NCBI RefSeq assembly: GCF_027942865.1
Contig: NC_134507.1
Coordinates: 32,346,447-32,410,446, forward strand
Source: Odontesthes bonariensis
Lineage: Eukaryota > Chordata > Actinopteri > Atheriniformes > Atherinopsidae
DNA: 64,000 nt
Direction of reading: 5' to 3'
Of this stretch, positions 55,444-64,000 are shown piece after piece. The position numbers and the translations under genes are program-made. Position 1 is the first letter of the stretch, and the number at the start of each line of letters is the position of its first letter. The notes beneath the pieces are model-generated. The model saw nothing but the letters and a program-made list of their open reading frames with translations, had not been told where the DNA came from and did not search any database.

Positions 55444-55718
55444 ATTATACAGACATGAAATGGCAAATGATCTGACACAATTGAGAAAGAGATTAAAGAA
55501 ATAAACAAGGAGTAAGAAAGGGGTTTAATATCTAGCTGCAAGGTATTATGGGACATAAGTGCTGTTTGTTTTGGCAGGTGCTGATTGTGACTGATGAGGC
55601 AGCTGGAGTGGAGGTGATGGGCGTGATGGAGAGCAGCACAAGGGGAGAGCTGGAGCTCCTCATGTCCAGCACCGAAGTGTTTTATATTTCCCAGGACTTG
55701 TGGGAGCCCTTGAAAAGG

Positions 55719-56164
55719 GTAAAGTCTTTCTAAATATAAAATATATTGGGAAAAAAATCATTAACATTGAGGCAGTGGAAAGACCCTGCCCTCTGGCAGA
55801 ATAAATTTCATATATATGTATATAGTTTACACATAGTTAATATTGTTTTATGTTCTATTTTTATTAATGACGTTTCTTTAAAAATATAATAAAAATGAAT
55901 TTAAATCCAGCATTTGGCTCAGTTGTATTGCTGTGGTAATATAGTCTGTGAAGATGAAGTGAAGATAAAAACTCTCCCAACCAAGGCTCAGCTCTGAAAT
56001 ACTACTGACAGGAATTTCAGATGTGAGATGGTGACAGAGGGAGGACACCTGGAAGAAACCCTGGACAGAATCAGACTTCAGATTTATTCATCTATTCAAT
56101 AAAGATATATTTCAGTACTCTGTTTTAACGTAACATATAACAGTACAGATGCACATGTTCATTT
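55719..56164. other. Noncoding stretch after the OB-fold gene remnant
   Basis: AT-rich sequence without a recognisable exon, RNA gene or transposon end. Confidence 0.5.
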
Positions 56165-56770
56165 ATTTGTCATTTCAGTTCAGTTTTATTAACACAGACA
56201 CAATTAAAAGAAGTAGCTTAGCTAAGGAATCCTACAAAATGCACCGTAACTTCTGTTCAATCCCGAGCATGCACAGAAGTGTGGGAAGAAAAAACTGAGT
56301 TTTAACAGGAAGAAAGCTCCATCAGAACCAGAACCAGGAAGGGCGGCCATCTGCCTGGAGCAGCTGGGGCTGAGAGGACAGAAAAGAGGGGACAACAAGC
56401 AGCGTAACACCAGGCCAGGGACACCTGCTGAGAGAGGAACAAGTTAATGACAACAATGATGTCATATGTACATGGAGAGGAGAGGTGCATCATGGGAGCT
56501 CCCCCAGCAGGCTGGGCCTGTAGCAGCAGAACTATGGGATGTTTCAGGCTCAGCTGAGCCATCCCTAACTATAAGCTTCATCAGAAAGGAAAGTTTTAAG
56601 CCTGATCTTAAAAGTAGAGAGGGTGTCTGCTTCCTGAAGCCAAACTGGCAGCTGGTTCCACAGAGAGGGGCCTGATAACGGAAGGCTCTGCTCTGCCATT
56701 TACACAAAAGGGGGAGATTAACATTATGCAGGACAGGTCCGATCCCTCGGTCAGTATATAGCTCATGCAA
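56165..56770. repeat. Dispersed teleost repeat fragment
   Basis: The region includes AAGTTTTAAGCCTGATCTTA, GGGTGTCTGCTTCCTGAAGC and CTGGCAGCTGGTTCCACAGA, phrases I know from many fish genomic sequences as an interspersed repeat. I cannot name its family. No coding capacity is visible. Confidence 0.4.
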
Positions 56771-57370
56771 ATTTGACTGTATCCATTGAACTTATGATAG
56801 AATCATGCACCGTATTAGTCATTTTGGGGAACTCTGATTACAGTTTTAATAATGTCTCTTGCTGAGATTACATTTTATAACATTTAAGTCTAACACACCA
56901 TGTTATTGTGATAAAATTAAAGGTTACGACTCTTAAATAACAGTACAACAGCTACAAGACGTCCAGGTTACACATATAACAGGGCTAAAATTGACAGGAT
57001 TTCAGGTGTAAAACACTTTGAAAGATGGAAGTTGTAACAATCCTAAACTTGTCACTTGATTTCATTGTAAGTCACAATTTTTTTTTGTACTATTAACAAA
57101 ATTTCAACAAACTTCTATAACTGCTTAACTTGACGGATAAACATACATTTATATTTATATCTAAATATCTGTTGTTGTAATATAATGTAAATGTAATTTA
57201 AATATCTCAAGTGTTTCCAGTTAAAGCGAGTCTGCCATGTCAGCAGAAAGTATTACCTTATTGCTGAATATACTGTCCTGTTCCTGTGGGCAGTGTCAGT
57301 GATTGACAGATAAAGCAGCCAATCAGCACATGATGTTCACTGCAGGGCAGCTGCTTACTCGTGTGTACAG
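56771..57370. other. Noncoding stretch before the Helentron
   Basis: AT-rich sequence without a recognised gene. The last bases (GTGTGTACAG, to 57370) look like a splice acceptor for the Helentron exon that follows. Confidence 0.45.
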
Positions 57371-57430
57371 TATCTGACTAAATACATCCCAAAGAAGGAA
57401 AGTGGTCTGTCAGAGTACCTGCAAACTGTC

Positions 57431-58063
57431 ATGGAGAATTCCAACATGGACAGAGTTAATGAGTGTGATGAGATGAGAGCTGTCATGCAGGCTTACTCCA
57501 GAAAGAGAGAGATCAGTGCTCAGGAGTGTGTGACGCGTGCATGTGGAATAAAGATGAAGAAGTGCTCACACAGTGTTGTGTTCATTCCTACTGATGACAG
57601 TCCAGTGAAAATGAGTCGCCCCATGTCATTCTTGGAGGACACCCCGTCAGAGTCTCGTAATGTCTGGATGACGAGTTTGAGTGACAAATACAAAGCCAGA
57701 CCCGAGACCCCAGAGTATGAGGAGATGTGCTCGGCTGATTTTGCTGCTAGCTGCAGGTTTGTCAGTGCAGACCACTCAAAGCGTGATGGTGTTTCACCAC
57801 TTCTGAATGAGCTGGGATTTGTCCAAAGGCGGAAAAATGATAAGCCCTCTGTCATCAGATATTACCAATGTTCCAAGGAGAAACACCCCGAGCAGTTTTA
57901 TGCCAGATTACTGAGACTGTACCTTCCTCACCGATCCGAGTATGAAATACCAAGTGCCCATCTTCCAACCTACGAGTCTTTGTACAACTCTGGCTGGGTG
58001 CAGCTCCCAGGCTCAAACCGTCCTGAGAGCGTGAAAAACATTATACAAACACACAGAGACTAA
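57431..58063 (+). pseudogene. Helentron pre-helicase segment
   Basis: A 210-codon frame from MENSNMDRVNEC to IIQTHRD. It has the Helitron linker motifs between Rep and helicase (AQECVTRACGIKMKKCSHSV, WMTSLSDKYKARPE, EQFYARLLRLYLPHRSEY). It is ended by a TAA, after which the reading continues as YEKHTEEIENALVEFEE, so the stop is a mutation rather than a natural end. The open frame extends upstream of the first Met to about 57371. Confidence 0.78.
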
Positions 58064-58215
58064 TATGAGAAACACACTGAGGAGATTGAGAATGCACTTG
58101 TAGAGTTTGAGGAGAGCAGAGAGCATGTGATGGATGAATGGTGGAATCTGGCTCCTGAATCTGAAGTTGTGATGATGAGCTGCAGCAAAGAGAGCCAGAC
58201 GATGAGCAGGAACAT

Positions 58216-59190
58216 GTGCCCGACTATTGTCCTCAGTCTGCTGCTGTGACAGAAATGAGAGCCATCAGAGAACCCCCAGCTGTGGATCCAGCTGTGCTGC
58301 GGCAGATGTATCAGAACCTGAAGCAGAAGCAGGCCTGTGTGTTCCATGCTATCAGAGACTGCTGCATTAAACTTGTGTGTGGCCTAAATCCAGAGCAGTT
58401 TTTCTTTTATGCCAACGGTGGTGCAGGAACAGGAAAGTCCCAGCTGATGAAATGCATTTACTCAGAGGCATCTAAGATACTGAGCAAACTGCAGCTACAT
58501 GCAGAGGAGTTTGCCATATCAAAGCCAACTGTTTTACTCTCTTCTTTCACTGGAACTGCAGCTTTCAGCATCTGTGGCACAACACTGCACTCTCTGCTGA
58601 AGCTTCCACGCAGTCTGAAAGCACCAATCCAAGGACTCGCTAACCAACTGGATGAACTCACATCTGAACCTTTTAATGCTCAAATCATCATTAGCGCTGA
58701 GATCTCCATGGTTTCAAAGCCTCTTTTTGCTTATGTGGACGCAGGACTGAAACAGATCAAAGGCAATCAGAGAGCGTTTGGTGGAATGTCAGTTTTAGCT
58801 GTTGGAGATTTCTATCAGCTGCCGCCTGTGCGCCAGTCTAAACCTCTGTGTGTACACGACCCAGCAGATACTGACCTGTGGCAGGAACATTTTCAGATGA
58901 TCACTCTGACTGAGATCATGAGACAGAAGGATGATGTTGCCTTTGCAGACGTGCTGAACAGGATTGGGGTGAAACCAAAGGCAGACGAGCTGTCTCAGGC
59001 TGACAGAGATTTGTTGTCACAGGCCATCACTGAACCAGCTCTTTGTCCCACTGAGCTTCTGCACATTTTCCCACCAATAAGTTGGTTGATGAACACAACT
59101 CAGCAACACTGGCTTTGTTCCATTCCAACATTATCACGATGGATGCAGATGACTTCCAGAAAGATCCCGAACAGGCAGAATGGCCCGTAA
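58216..59190 (+). pseudogene. Helentron PIF1-like helicase, N-terminal half
   Basis: The frame has Walker A GGAGTGKS at 58417-58440, FTGTAAFSICGTTLHSLLKL (motif Ia), and GGMSVLAVGDFYQLPPV with the LTEIMRQ that follows. Walker B reads AEISMVS where PIF1/Helitron helicases have DEISMV, so the Mg-binding aspartate is lost. The last 40 residues (from PPISWLMN) are out of frame: one base down, the expected NKLVDEHNSATLALFHSN continues. The helicase normally unwinds DNA during rolling-circle transposition. Confidence 0.82.
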
Positions 59191-60220
59191 AGACACACCA
59201 TGTAAGGGAGGCCGAAATGATTTAGCCCACACTCTGAAAGCTGCTGAAGGGGCTCGTGTCATGCTCACCAGAAACTTTGACATTCAGAACGGTCTGGTTA
59301 ACGGTGCTTCTGCCACACTGATGTGCATAGTGACTTCTGAGGATGATCAACACATCACTAAGCTGGGCCTGAGGATGGATAATCAGACAGGTGTAGCAAG
59401 AGTCCAGAGTGGAGCTCCAGAATCTGCCAATCTGGTTTACATGGAGAGAGCAGAGGAGAAGCTGAAACAGAACGGAGTGCTACGCAGACAGTTTCCTGTG
59501 AGGCTGGCGTTCTCCTGCACTGTCCATAAAACCCAGGGCCTCACAACACATGCAGCCGTGGTGTCCCTGCAGAAAGTCTCTGAAGCAGGTATGGCTTATG
59601 TAGCTCTCAGCAGGGGGACGTCTCTCAGTGGGCTGGATTTACTGGATTTGGATGAAAAGAAAATATACGCCAATGCTGAAGTGAGCGCAGCGCTCCAGAC
59701 CATGAGACAAGCCGATGTGGATCACATGATGCCTCTTCTTCAGGTGAGAGAAACAGCACACAGGCCCGACACTCTGAGCCTTGTTCAGCACAACACAGAG
59801 GGACTGCTATCTCACATCGGTGACATCAGGAGACATCATGAGCTGTGCCTGGCAGATGTCCTGTGTCTGACAGAAACTCACCTGCAGGGCTCCTTTGTTG
59901 CAGACAGGCTGCATCTGGACGGCTACAACATGTTCAAGCGCAACAGACACACGTCCTACACTCAGTATCCTCAGATGGCCAGCAGAGCAGGTGGCGGGGT
60001 TGCTGTCTATGTGAGAAAGCACATTCAGGTGCGTGAGAGACAGTATTTGCAGAATGTGACTGATCTGGAGTTTGTGGCTTTGAAGGTTGAGGCTCCAGTC
60101 TGTGCAGTGATTGCAGCTGTGTACAGACCTCCTGACTACAGTCTGACACCGTTCCTGGAGAACCTGGGAAGCCTTTTGGATGGACTGTCACCCTGTTATT
60201 GTGTGTGGACACTTCAATGA
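59180..60220 (+). pseudogene. Helentron helicase C-terminal half and APE-like endonuclease
   Basis: Helicase motifs VMLTRNFDIQNGLVNGA, FSCTVHKTQGLT (motif V) and MAYVALSRG (motif VI) are present. From about residue 190 the protein turns into an endonuclease/exonuclease/phosphatase fold: LSLVQHNTEGLL and VLCLTETHLQ give the catalytic N and E, and AAVYRPPDYS follows. The frame ends at 60220. The next segment (60180-60434) carries VIVCGHFNEN, where the family has GDFN, and HNPVFCVL where SDHxP is expected. Confidence 0.82.
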
Positions 60221-60434
60221 GAATCAGGTACTCAGGTCAACAAAGCCAGTTGTAGATGTGTTTCAGTCTAAGGGATATGTACAGCTGATCACCTCTGCCA
60301 CCACAGACAGGAACACGCTGCTTGACCTTATTTTCATTTCCCAGCCACAGCGATGTCTCCACTCAGGTGTCATGAGAACGTATTACAGCTATCACAACCC
60401 AGTGTTCTGTGTCCTGTCCACCAGGGAACCATGA
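60180..60434 (+). pseudogene. Helentron endonuclease C-terminus
   Basis: The frame continues the endonuclease after a shift: PVIVCGHFNENQVL, then LLDLIFIS and YSYHNPVFCVL. The catalytic Asp of GDFN is His here, and the Asp before the final His is missing, so the nuclease is inactive as read. Confidence 0.75.
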
Positions 60435-61615
60435 AGAGGTCGCTGAGTCTTAAAAATCATGACAAATGTAAACAATTACTGCCTGAAGTTCGTAGTTTTG
60501 GTGAAGAGATAATAATGTTTTCTTCAGAAAAGTATAAGAAAAGTTTTATCACAAAATCTGAAGAGCTGAAATATGCTATTGATATTTAACTGAATCGGAT
60601 AATGACTTTTTCCAAATACTGTATTTTTTCTCAATATTGGACGTTTCTCCTCATAAAATATGATTGACAGCTAATATAATACTTATAATATAACCCTCAT
60701 ACCTGATTTAAAACACAACTTAATTTCTGAAAAGGGACATTTTTGTCCCCTTTTAAAACCACCTAAAAACATCATATATCAATATTTTTTTCCACTTTAT
60801 TTTTCATAAATCTTTTATTCCACTTCAGTTCTAATCATAACTACCAAGTTTTCAATTATTTAAAAAAAATGAACCCTTTAGATGCCAATTTGAACTTTTT
60901 AGCCCAAATTTTCAGCCTTTAGGTGCCAGTATTTTCAAAATATGGAATGCAAAGTGGAATTATTGAGTAGGGATAATTATGGTCTGGGATATAGCTAAAG
61001 CGGAACAAGACAAATATTCTCTCTGCCTTCTGCTTCTGCACAAGAGAAACAACAAAGAAAGCAGAGTGCTGCTGAGATAACAGCAGCTGAGTCCAGAACT
61101 CATTAATACAACATGAATAACAGGAAAGTCTCTGAGGACATTAAACAGCTTTGGCTTGTTGTCAGATTCTGATCCATTCATGAAGCTAAACTGGTGGTTT
61201 GGTGCAGCAAACTGGTCCCAGCAGCTGGACATCAGTGGTTGGACTGGTGGACTACCTCAGTGAAGAGTAGAGGCCATCTGGCTCTGCTGGAGACTCTGAA
61301 AACAAACACACACAGTTCCAGCTGCAGGAAACACAACTCCAGGAGAAAGGATTGAAGCTGATTATCTCTGGGACGTTCAGGATCAGAGGCTCCCGCATAC
61401 CTGCAGCTCCCCCTTTCATCCAGGCAGGAAAAGCCAAAGGCCTGAGGCCAAATACATCAGATGTTGCTGCATACTTGAAATGAAAGTGTTTCTGCAGCCA
61501 AAGACATTTGTACTATATTTGCACTTTATATAACTGGATGAGAATCGATAAGCGACATCGATAATGGAACCGGAATTGGTCAATTTCTAACAATTCCCAT
61601 CCCAAGTCCTGGGAA
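60435..61615. other. AT-rich sequence, no gene recognised
   Basis: Nothing convincing was recognised. The first 150 bases hold a short open frame of unknown meaning, possibly a Helentron tail. A segment at 61530-61600 (GATGAGAATCGATAAGCGAC) looks like a decayed DNA-transposon piece, but I cannot place it. Confidence 0.45.
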
Positions 61616-62816
61616 CCTGGGCCCTCATTTATCATTAGTGCGTAGAATCCCTTCTAAATCCTGTCGTATGAGTGAAATTTAGAATGTGCCCAAGTACAAA
61701 AAAAAAAAAATCGGCATTCATCAAACGTTCTTACACAGGTCGTACAGGTAGGTAATCTGCAATGATAAATACCACACCTGCCAGTTCACCTTGCGCGGCA
61801 CGAGCAGACTAATTTGCATCATGGAACGCCCCCAATTAACCATATATGGGACCAACATTCCCTTTAAAAGCCACCAGAACTTGCTTGCTTGCGCTTGACA
61901 TTTCTTTTCTCATGTGTCTATGCATTAAAATATCTTTTAACTTATCTAGACTGTTGCCTGTTTTTAAATTCATTTAAATTATTTTATTTGTTTCTCTTTA
62001 TATTCTTTTACGTATTTTTAATGCTTCTTGCACTCCCTGTTGCAATGCTTTTATTTTATGTAAAGCACTTTGAACTGTTTGTACATGAAATGTGCTACAA
62101 ATAAATTTGATTTGATTTGATTTGATTGACTCAGAGCGCGGATCTCGAAAACACATGAGAAGCAATACAGAATCATACGCGGTGGACAGCACAGCTTTAT
62201 GCCAATTACGTACACAGGCTCCACACCTCCACACACGCATCGCATCTGCAATCATAACTCATTAGGGGAAATCACATTTTGCCAATATTTTAGAGACCCC
62301 CCCAACATTTCCCAAATCATGTTTTCGAGGGGTCTCGTGTCAGTTTCAGGGGGTCTCGGATCCATGCAAGATGGGCCATGTTGCGTTCTGAATGGCATGT
62401 CCTACGTGTGCCTTTTATACCCATATCAATTAAACTAGGCTGATTATTGTCAGGTGTTCTGGTGAAACAATTATTGTTACACTCTGAATGAAATGCAATG
62501 AATGCCAGGTGGGTCTAATGCACCGTGCTTTGGAATTGCATAGGCTACACGGACCCAAATGCCGTCAGACATACTGTAATGCAACAATTGAATGAACATT
62601 GTAATATTCCCCCGTGCAGCGATCAACACCATTTGCAGTTTCGTAATTCTACCACTAGGCAATGTGCGTAAGCATGGTCAAAGCTGTGCGTAGATTTAGG
62701 CACATTTCTAAGTTCAAGTACATGTTCATAAATCCCACACTTTGCTCAGGAATGATCGCACGCACGCTTTACGCACAGATCTGTTCCTAAGAACGCTTGA
62801 TAAATGAGGGCCCAGG
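61616..62816. mobile_element. Non-autonomous terminal-inverted-repeat DNA transposon
   Basis: The ends CCTGGGCCCTCATTTATCA (61616-61634) and the reverse complement (62798-62816) are perfect inverted repeats. Weaker inverted similarity extends inside (TTAGAATGTGCC near the left, its complement near the right; repeated TGCGTA motifs). No transposase is present. The GGGCCCTCATTTATCA end is of a kind common in fish, but the superfamily is not certain. An L2-like tail lies within it. Confidence 0.75.
61900..62129 (+). mobile_element. L2-type LINE 3' end
   Basis: The segment has the typical fish L2 3' end: TATGTAAAGCACTTTGAACT, then GAAATGTGCTACAAATAAAT, then TTGAT repeats (62107-62127). Only the 3' UTR is present, and it is nested in the TIR element. 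The left limit is approximate. Confidence 0.7.
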
Positions 62817-63164
62817 TGAGTGTGAAAATGATGCACTGATGGTGGATAAAGCAGTGGGACACGTCCAGCAGTGGAGCTGCAGCAGAGCTGGAGTCCGGTT
62901 GGGTTATCTGAACATAGAGGCTGGAAGCAGGGTGAACAGCTGAGCTGCTTCTGTGCAGAGTTGGGAATAAAGAGCAGCTGTACCTCTGGTCCTGTTGGAT
63001 CTGATGACTGTTTGTCCAGAAGTGAGCTGGTCTGTCCTGACTGCAGAGTAGACTGCAGCTGTGAGAAGTCTCAGCATCAGAGAACAGACGGGCATCTGCA
63101 GGAGGAAGCTGCAGCTGTGCTTTCACATGCACACTTTCTAACTCCACAGGACTATTCTGGCAAA

Positions 63165-63436
63165 GGTCAGAATACAACTTTAGGCAATACAGTAACATTT
63201 GCTTGTTGTGTGGAAATAAACCGTCTAACATGGTCCCAAACCAGCTCAAACTTCATCTCCAAACTAAACATCCATCACTTCAGAACAAGAACACCAAGTG
63301 TTTGGTTTGCCTGCATCAACACACTGAGGAACAGGCAACTTTCATGAGAAAAACCTCTGAGGTTTCTCTGAATGTTTGCTACGTGGAAGCTGAACTCAAA
63401 GCAAATAAAAGCAGCCACACAGGAGCAGAGGCGTGA
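63165..63436 (+). pseudogene. BED zinc-finger fragment of a ZBED5-like hAT transposase
   Basis: The plus strand reads NICLLCGNKPSNMVPNQLKL, then HLQTKHPSLQNKNTK, then EEQATFMRKTSEVS. The Cys pair (CLLC) and the HLQTKH pair form a BED-type C2H2 finger. The wording matches ZBED5/SCAND3-type proteins derived from hAT transposases. Only the N-terminal part is present; the frame stops at 63436 after KANKSSHTGAEA. The upstream frame at 62871-63160 does not resemble a known protein. Confidence 0.7.
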
Positions 63437-63789
63437 ATACTACCTGCCTGCAGAGCCTTTGTAATGAGATGCTCGGGCCTAACGCTGCTTAACAAGCAGC
63501 TAAAGTTCCTCCGTCAGAGAACACAGTTTCAGACATATTGATGACGTTTTAGAGCATCTGAATGAACTGAACACTGACATGAAAACCCGTTCAGTGTGTA
63601 GTTGATCCATGTAGTTGTCTTATCTACCAGTGACCTCACATTTCCCCTGATGATCGAGGTAAGAAATGCTTTAAACTTCCTCCTCCTTTTCCTCCATGTT
63701 GTTCCTGCTCTGCATCCTAGACGTCTCCTCTTCAGCTCATCCAGATTTGGGGTATTTTTCCAGCCATTTCTTGGGCTTTTGTGAAGCTC
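63437..63789. other. Noncoding sequence, no gene recognised
   Basis: No exon, RNA gene or transposon end was recognised. Confidence 0.45.
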
Positions 63790-64000
63790 AGGCCGTTTCT
63801 CAATATACGTTCTTGTCCGTACTTGTGTTCTTGTGAAACGTCATCAGTCGCAGCCCAAGTACTGTCCCAATACACAAGTTCGCATTTCACCGAGAACGGT
63901 GAAAGTTCCCGGATGTGTTCTCGACACGCCCATTTTACCGAGGATGCATCGGTAGCTAACTTGTGCTAACTTGTCAGCGCAAATATCCCACAATGCACTG
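63790..64000. repeat. Possible DNA-transposon end, cut by the window
   Basis: The sequence from CAGGCCGTTTCTCAATA onward has repeated GTTCTTGT/ACTTGTGTTC and GTGCTAACTTGT phrases, like a fish non-autonomous DNA element. The other end is not in the window, so this is a weak call. Confidence 0.3.

Larger units (their letters stand above)
53198..55718 (+). pseudogene. RPA/OB-fold-like gene remnant, at least four exons, exon 3 split by a MITE
   Basis: Four exon-like blocks on the plus strand have consensus splice sites and join in phase 0 without a stop: about 53198-53248 (ends TLEGKVVQ), 53510-53578 (VKKVRSGREEVPLREVKLQQ), 53824-53911 plus 54836-54894 (SLTLWREAAVQELDLGSQ ... GGDFLHTTPYSNVE) and 55578-55718 (starts VLIVTDEAAGVEVMG, ends LWEPLKR). 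The pattern GKV-LS-V, then PLREV-L, then LTLW-EAAV-L-LG, is that of an OB fold of the RPA1 type, which binds single-stranded DNA. Exon 3 is interrupted at a TTAA by the 920-bp palindromic element. No start or end of the gene is visible. It may be a host gene or an accessory gene of the Helentron that follows on the same strand. The function is inferred from pattern only. Confidence 0.55.
57371..60434 (+). mobile_element. Helentron (Helitron2-type) fragment: pre-helicase region, PIF1-like helicase and APE-like endonuclease
   Basis: Coding sequence of a rolling-circle transposon runs from a possible exon start (QYLTKYIPKKESGLSEYLQ) through the helicase to a C-terminal endonuclease domain. A helicase fused to an APE-like endonuclease is the mark of Helentrons. 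The Rep nuclease part and both element ends were not found. The frame is broken by a stop at about 58061 and shifts near 58170, 59072, 59166 and 60190, so the copy is dead but not very old. Confidence 0.82.

Overview
The window is a stretch of a ray-finned (teleost-type) fish genome. The evidence is a tandem array of vertebrate small-RNA genes, a U2-targeting Tx1-clade LINE of the kind known from fish (Keno), and remnants of Tc1, hAT, Helentron (Helitron2) and L2 elements that are typical of teleosts. No bacterial or viral gene organisation is present.

Bases 1-44740 are one homogeneous tandem array with a 1706-bp unit. There are 26 complete units (starts at 1, 1707, 3413 ... 42624) and the start of a 27th. 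On the minus strand every unit carries a 5S rRNA gene, a U5 snRNA gene and a U2 snRNA gene. On the plus strand it carries the 3' two thirds of a different 5S gene. The array therefore supplies the ribosome (5S, Pol III) and the spliceosome (U2 and U5, Pol II snRNA promoters). Units differ by scattered substitutions, a 1-nt deletion inside U2 (units 9, 10, 13, 14), an 11-nt spacer deletion (15, 17, 18) and a 5-nt microsatellite gain (17, 18). The distribution of variants shows higher-order duplication in blocks of about four units. The array enters the window already in progress, so its left end is not seen.

Bases 44741-50358 are a full-length-looking 5.6-kb Keno-type LINE, inserted in the sense direction inside the U2 gene of unit 27. 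It replaces 11 nt of U2 that include the branch-site recognition sequence. ORF1 (three CCHC knuckles) is open. ORF2 (APE endonuclease, RT, C-terminal knuckle) is interrupted by three single-base frameshifts, two of them in A-runs. Beyond it lies a shortened, diverged edge unit (to about 50785), which is the right boundary of the array.

Bases 50786-64000 are repeat-rich, low-gene sequence. They hold an AG-rich pentamer microsatellite, a hairpin repeat, a hAT transposase C-terminal relic (minus), a four-exon RPA/OB-fold-like gene remnant (plus) split by a 920-bp near-perfect palindromic TTAA-type MITE, a Tc1 relic with an internal inverted duplication, a decayed Helentron helicase-endonuclease (57371-60434), a 1.2-kb terminal-inverted-repeat element with an L2 tail inside it, and a BED zinc-finger fragment of a ZBED5-like hAT transposase. 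No intact host protein-coding gene is visible. The undescribed interest lies mainly in the compound 5S-U5-U2 array, its variant structure, and how a U2-specific retrotransposon sits at its edge.
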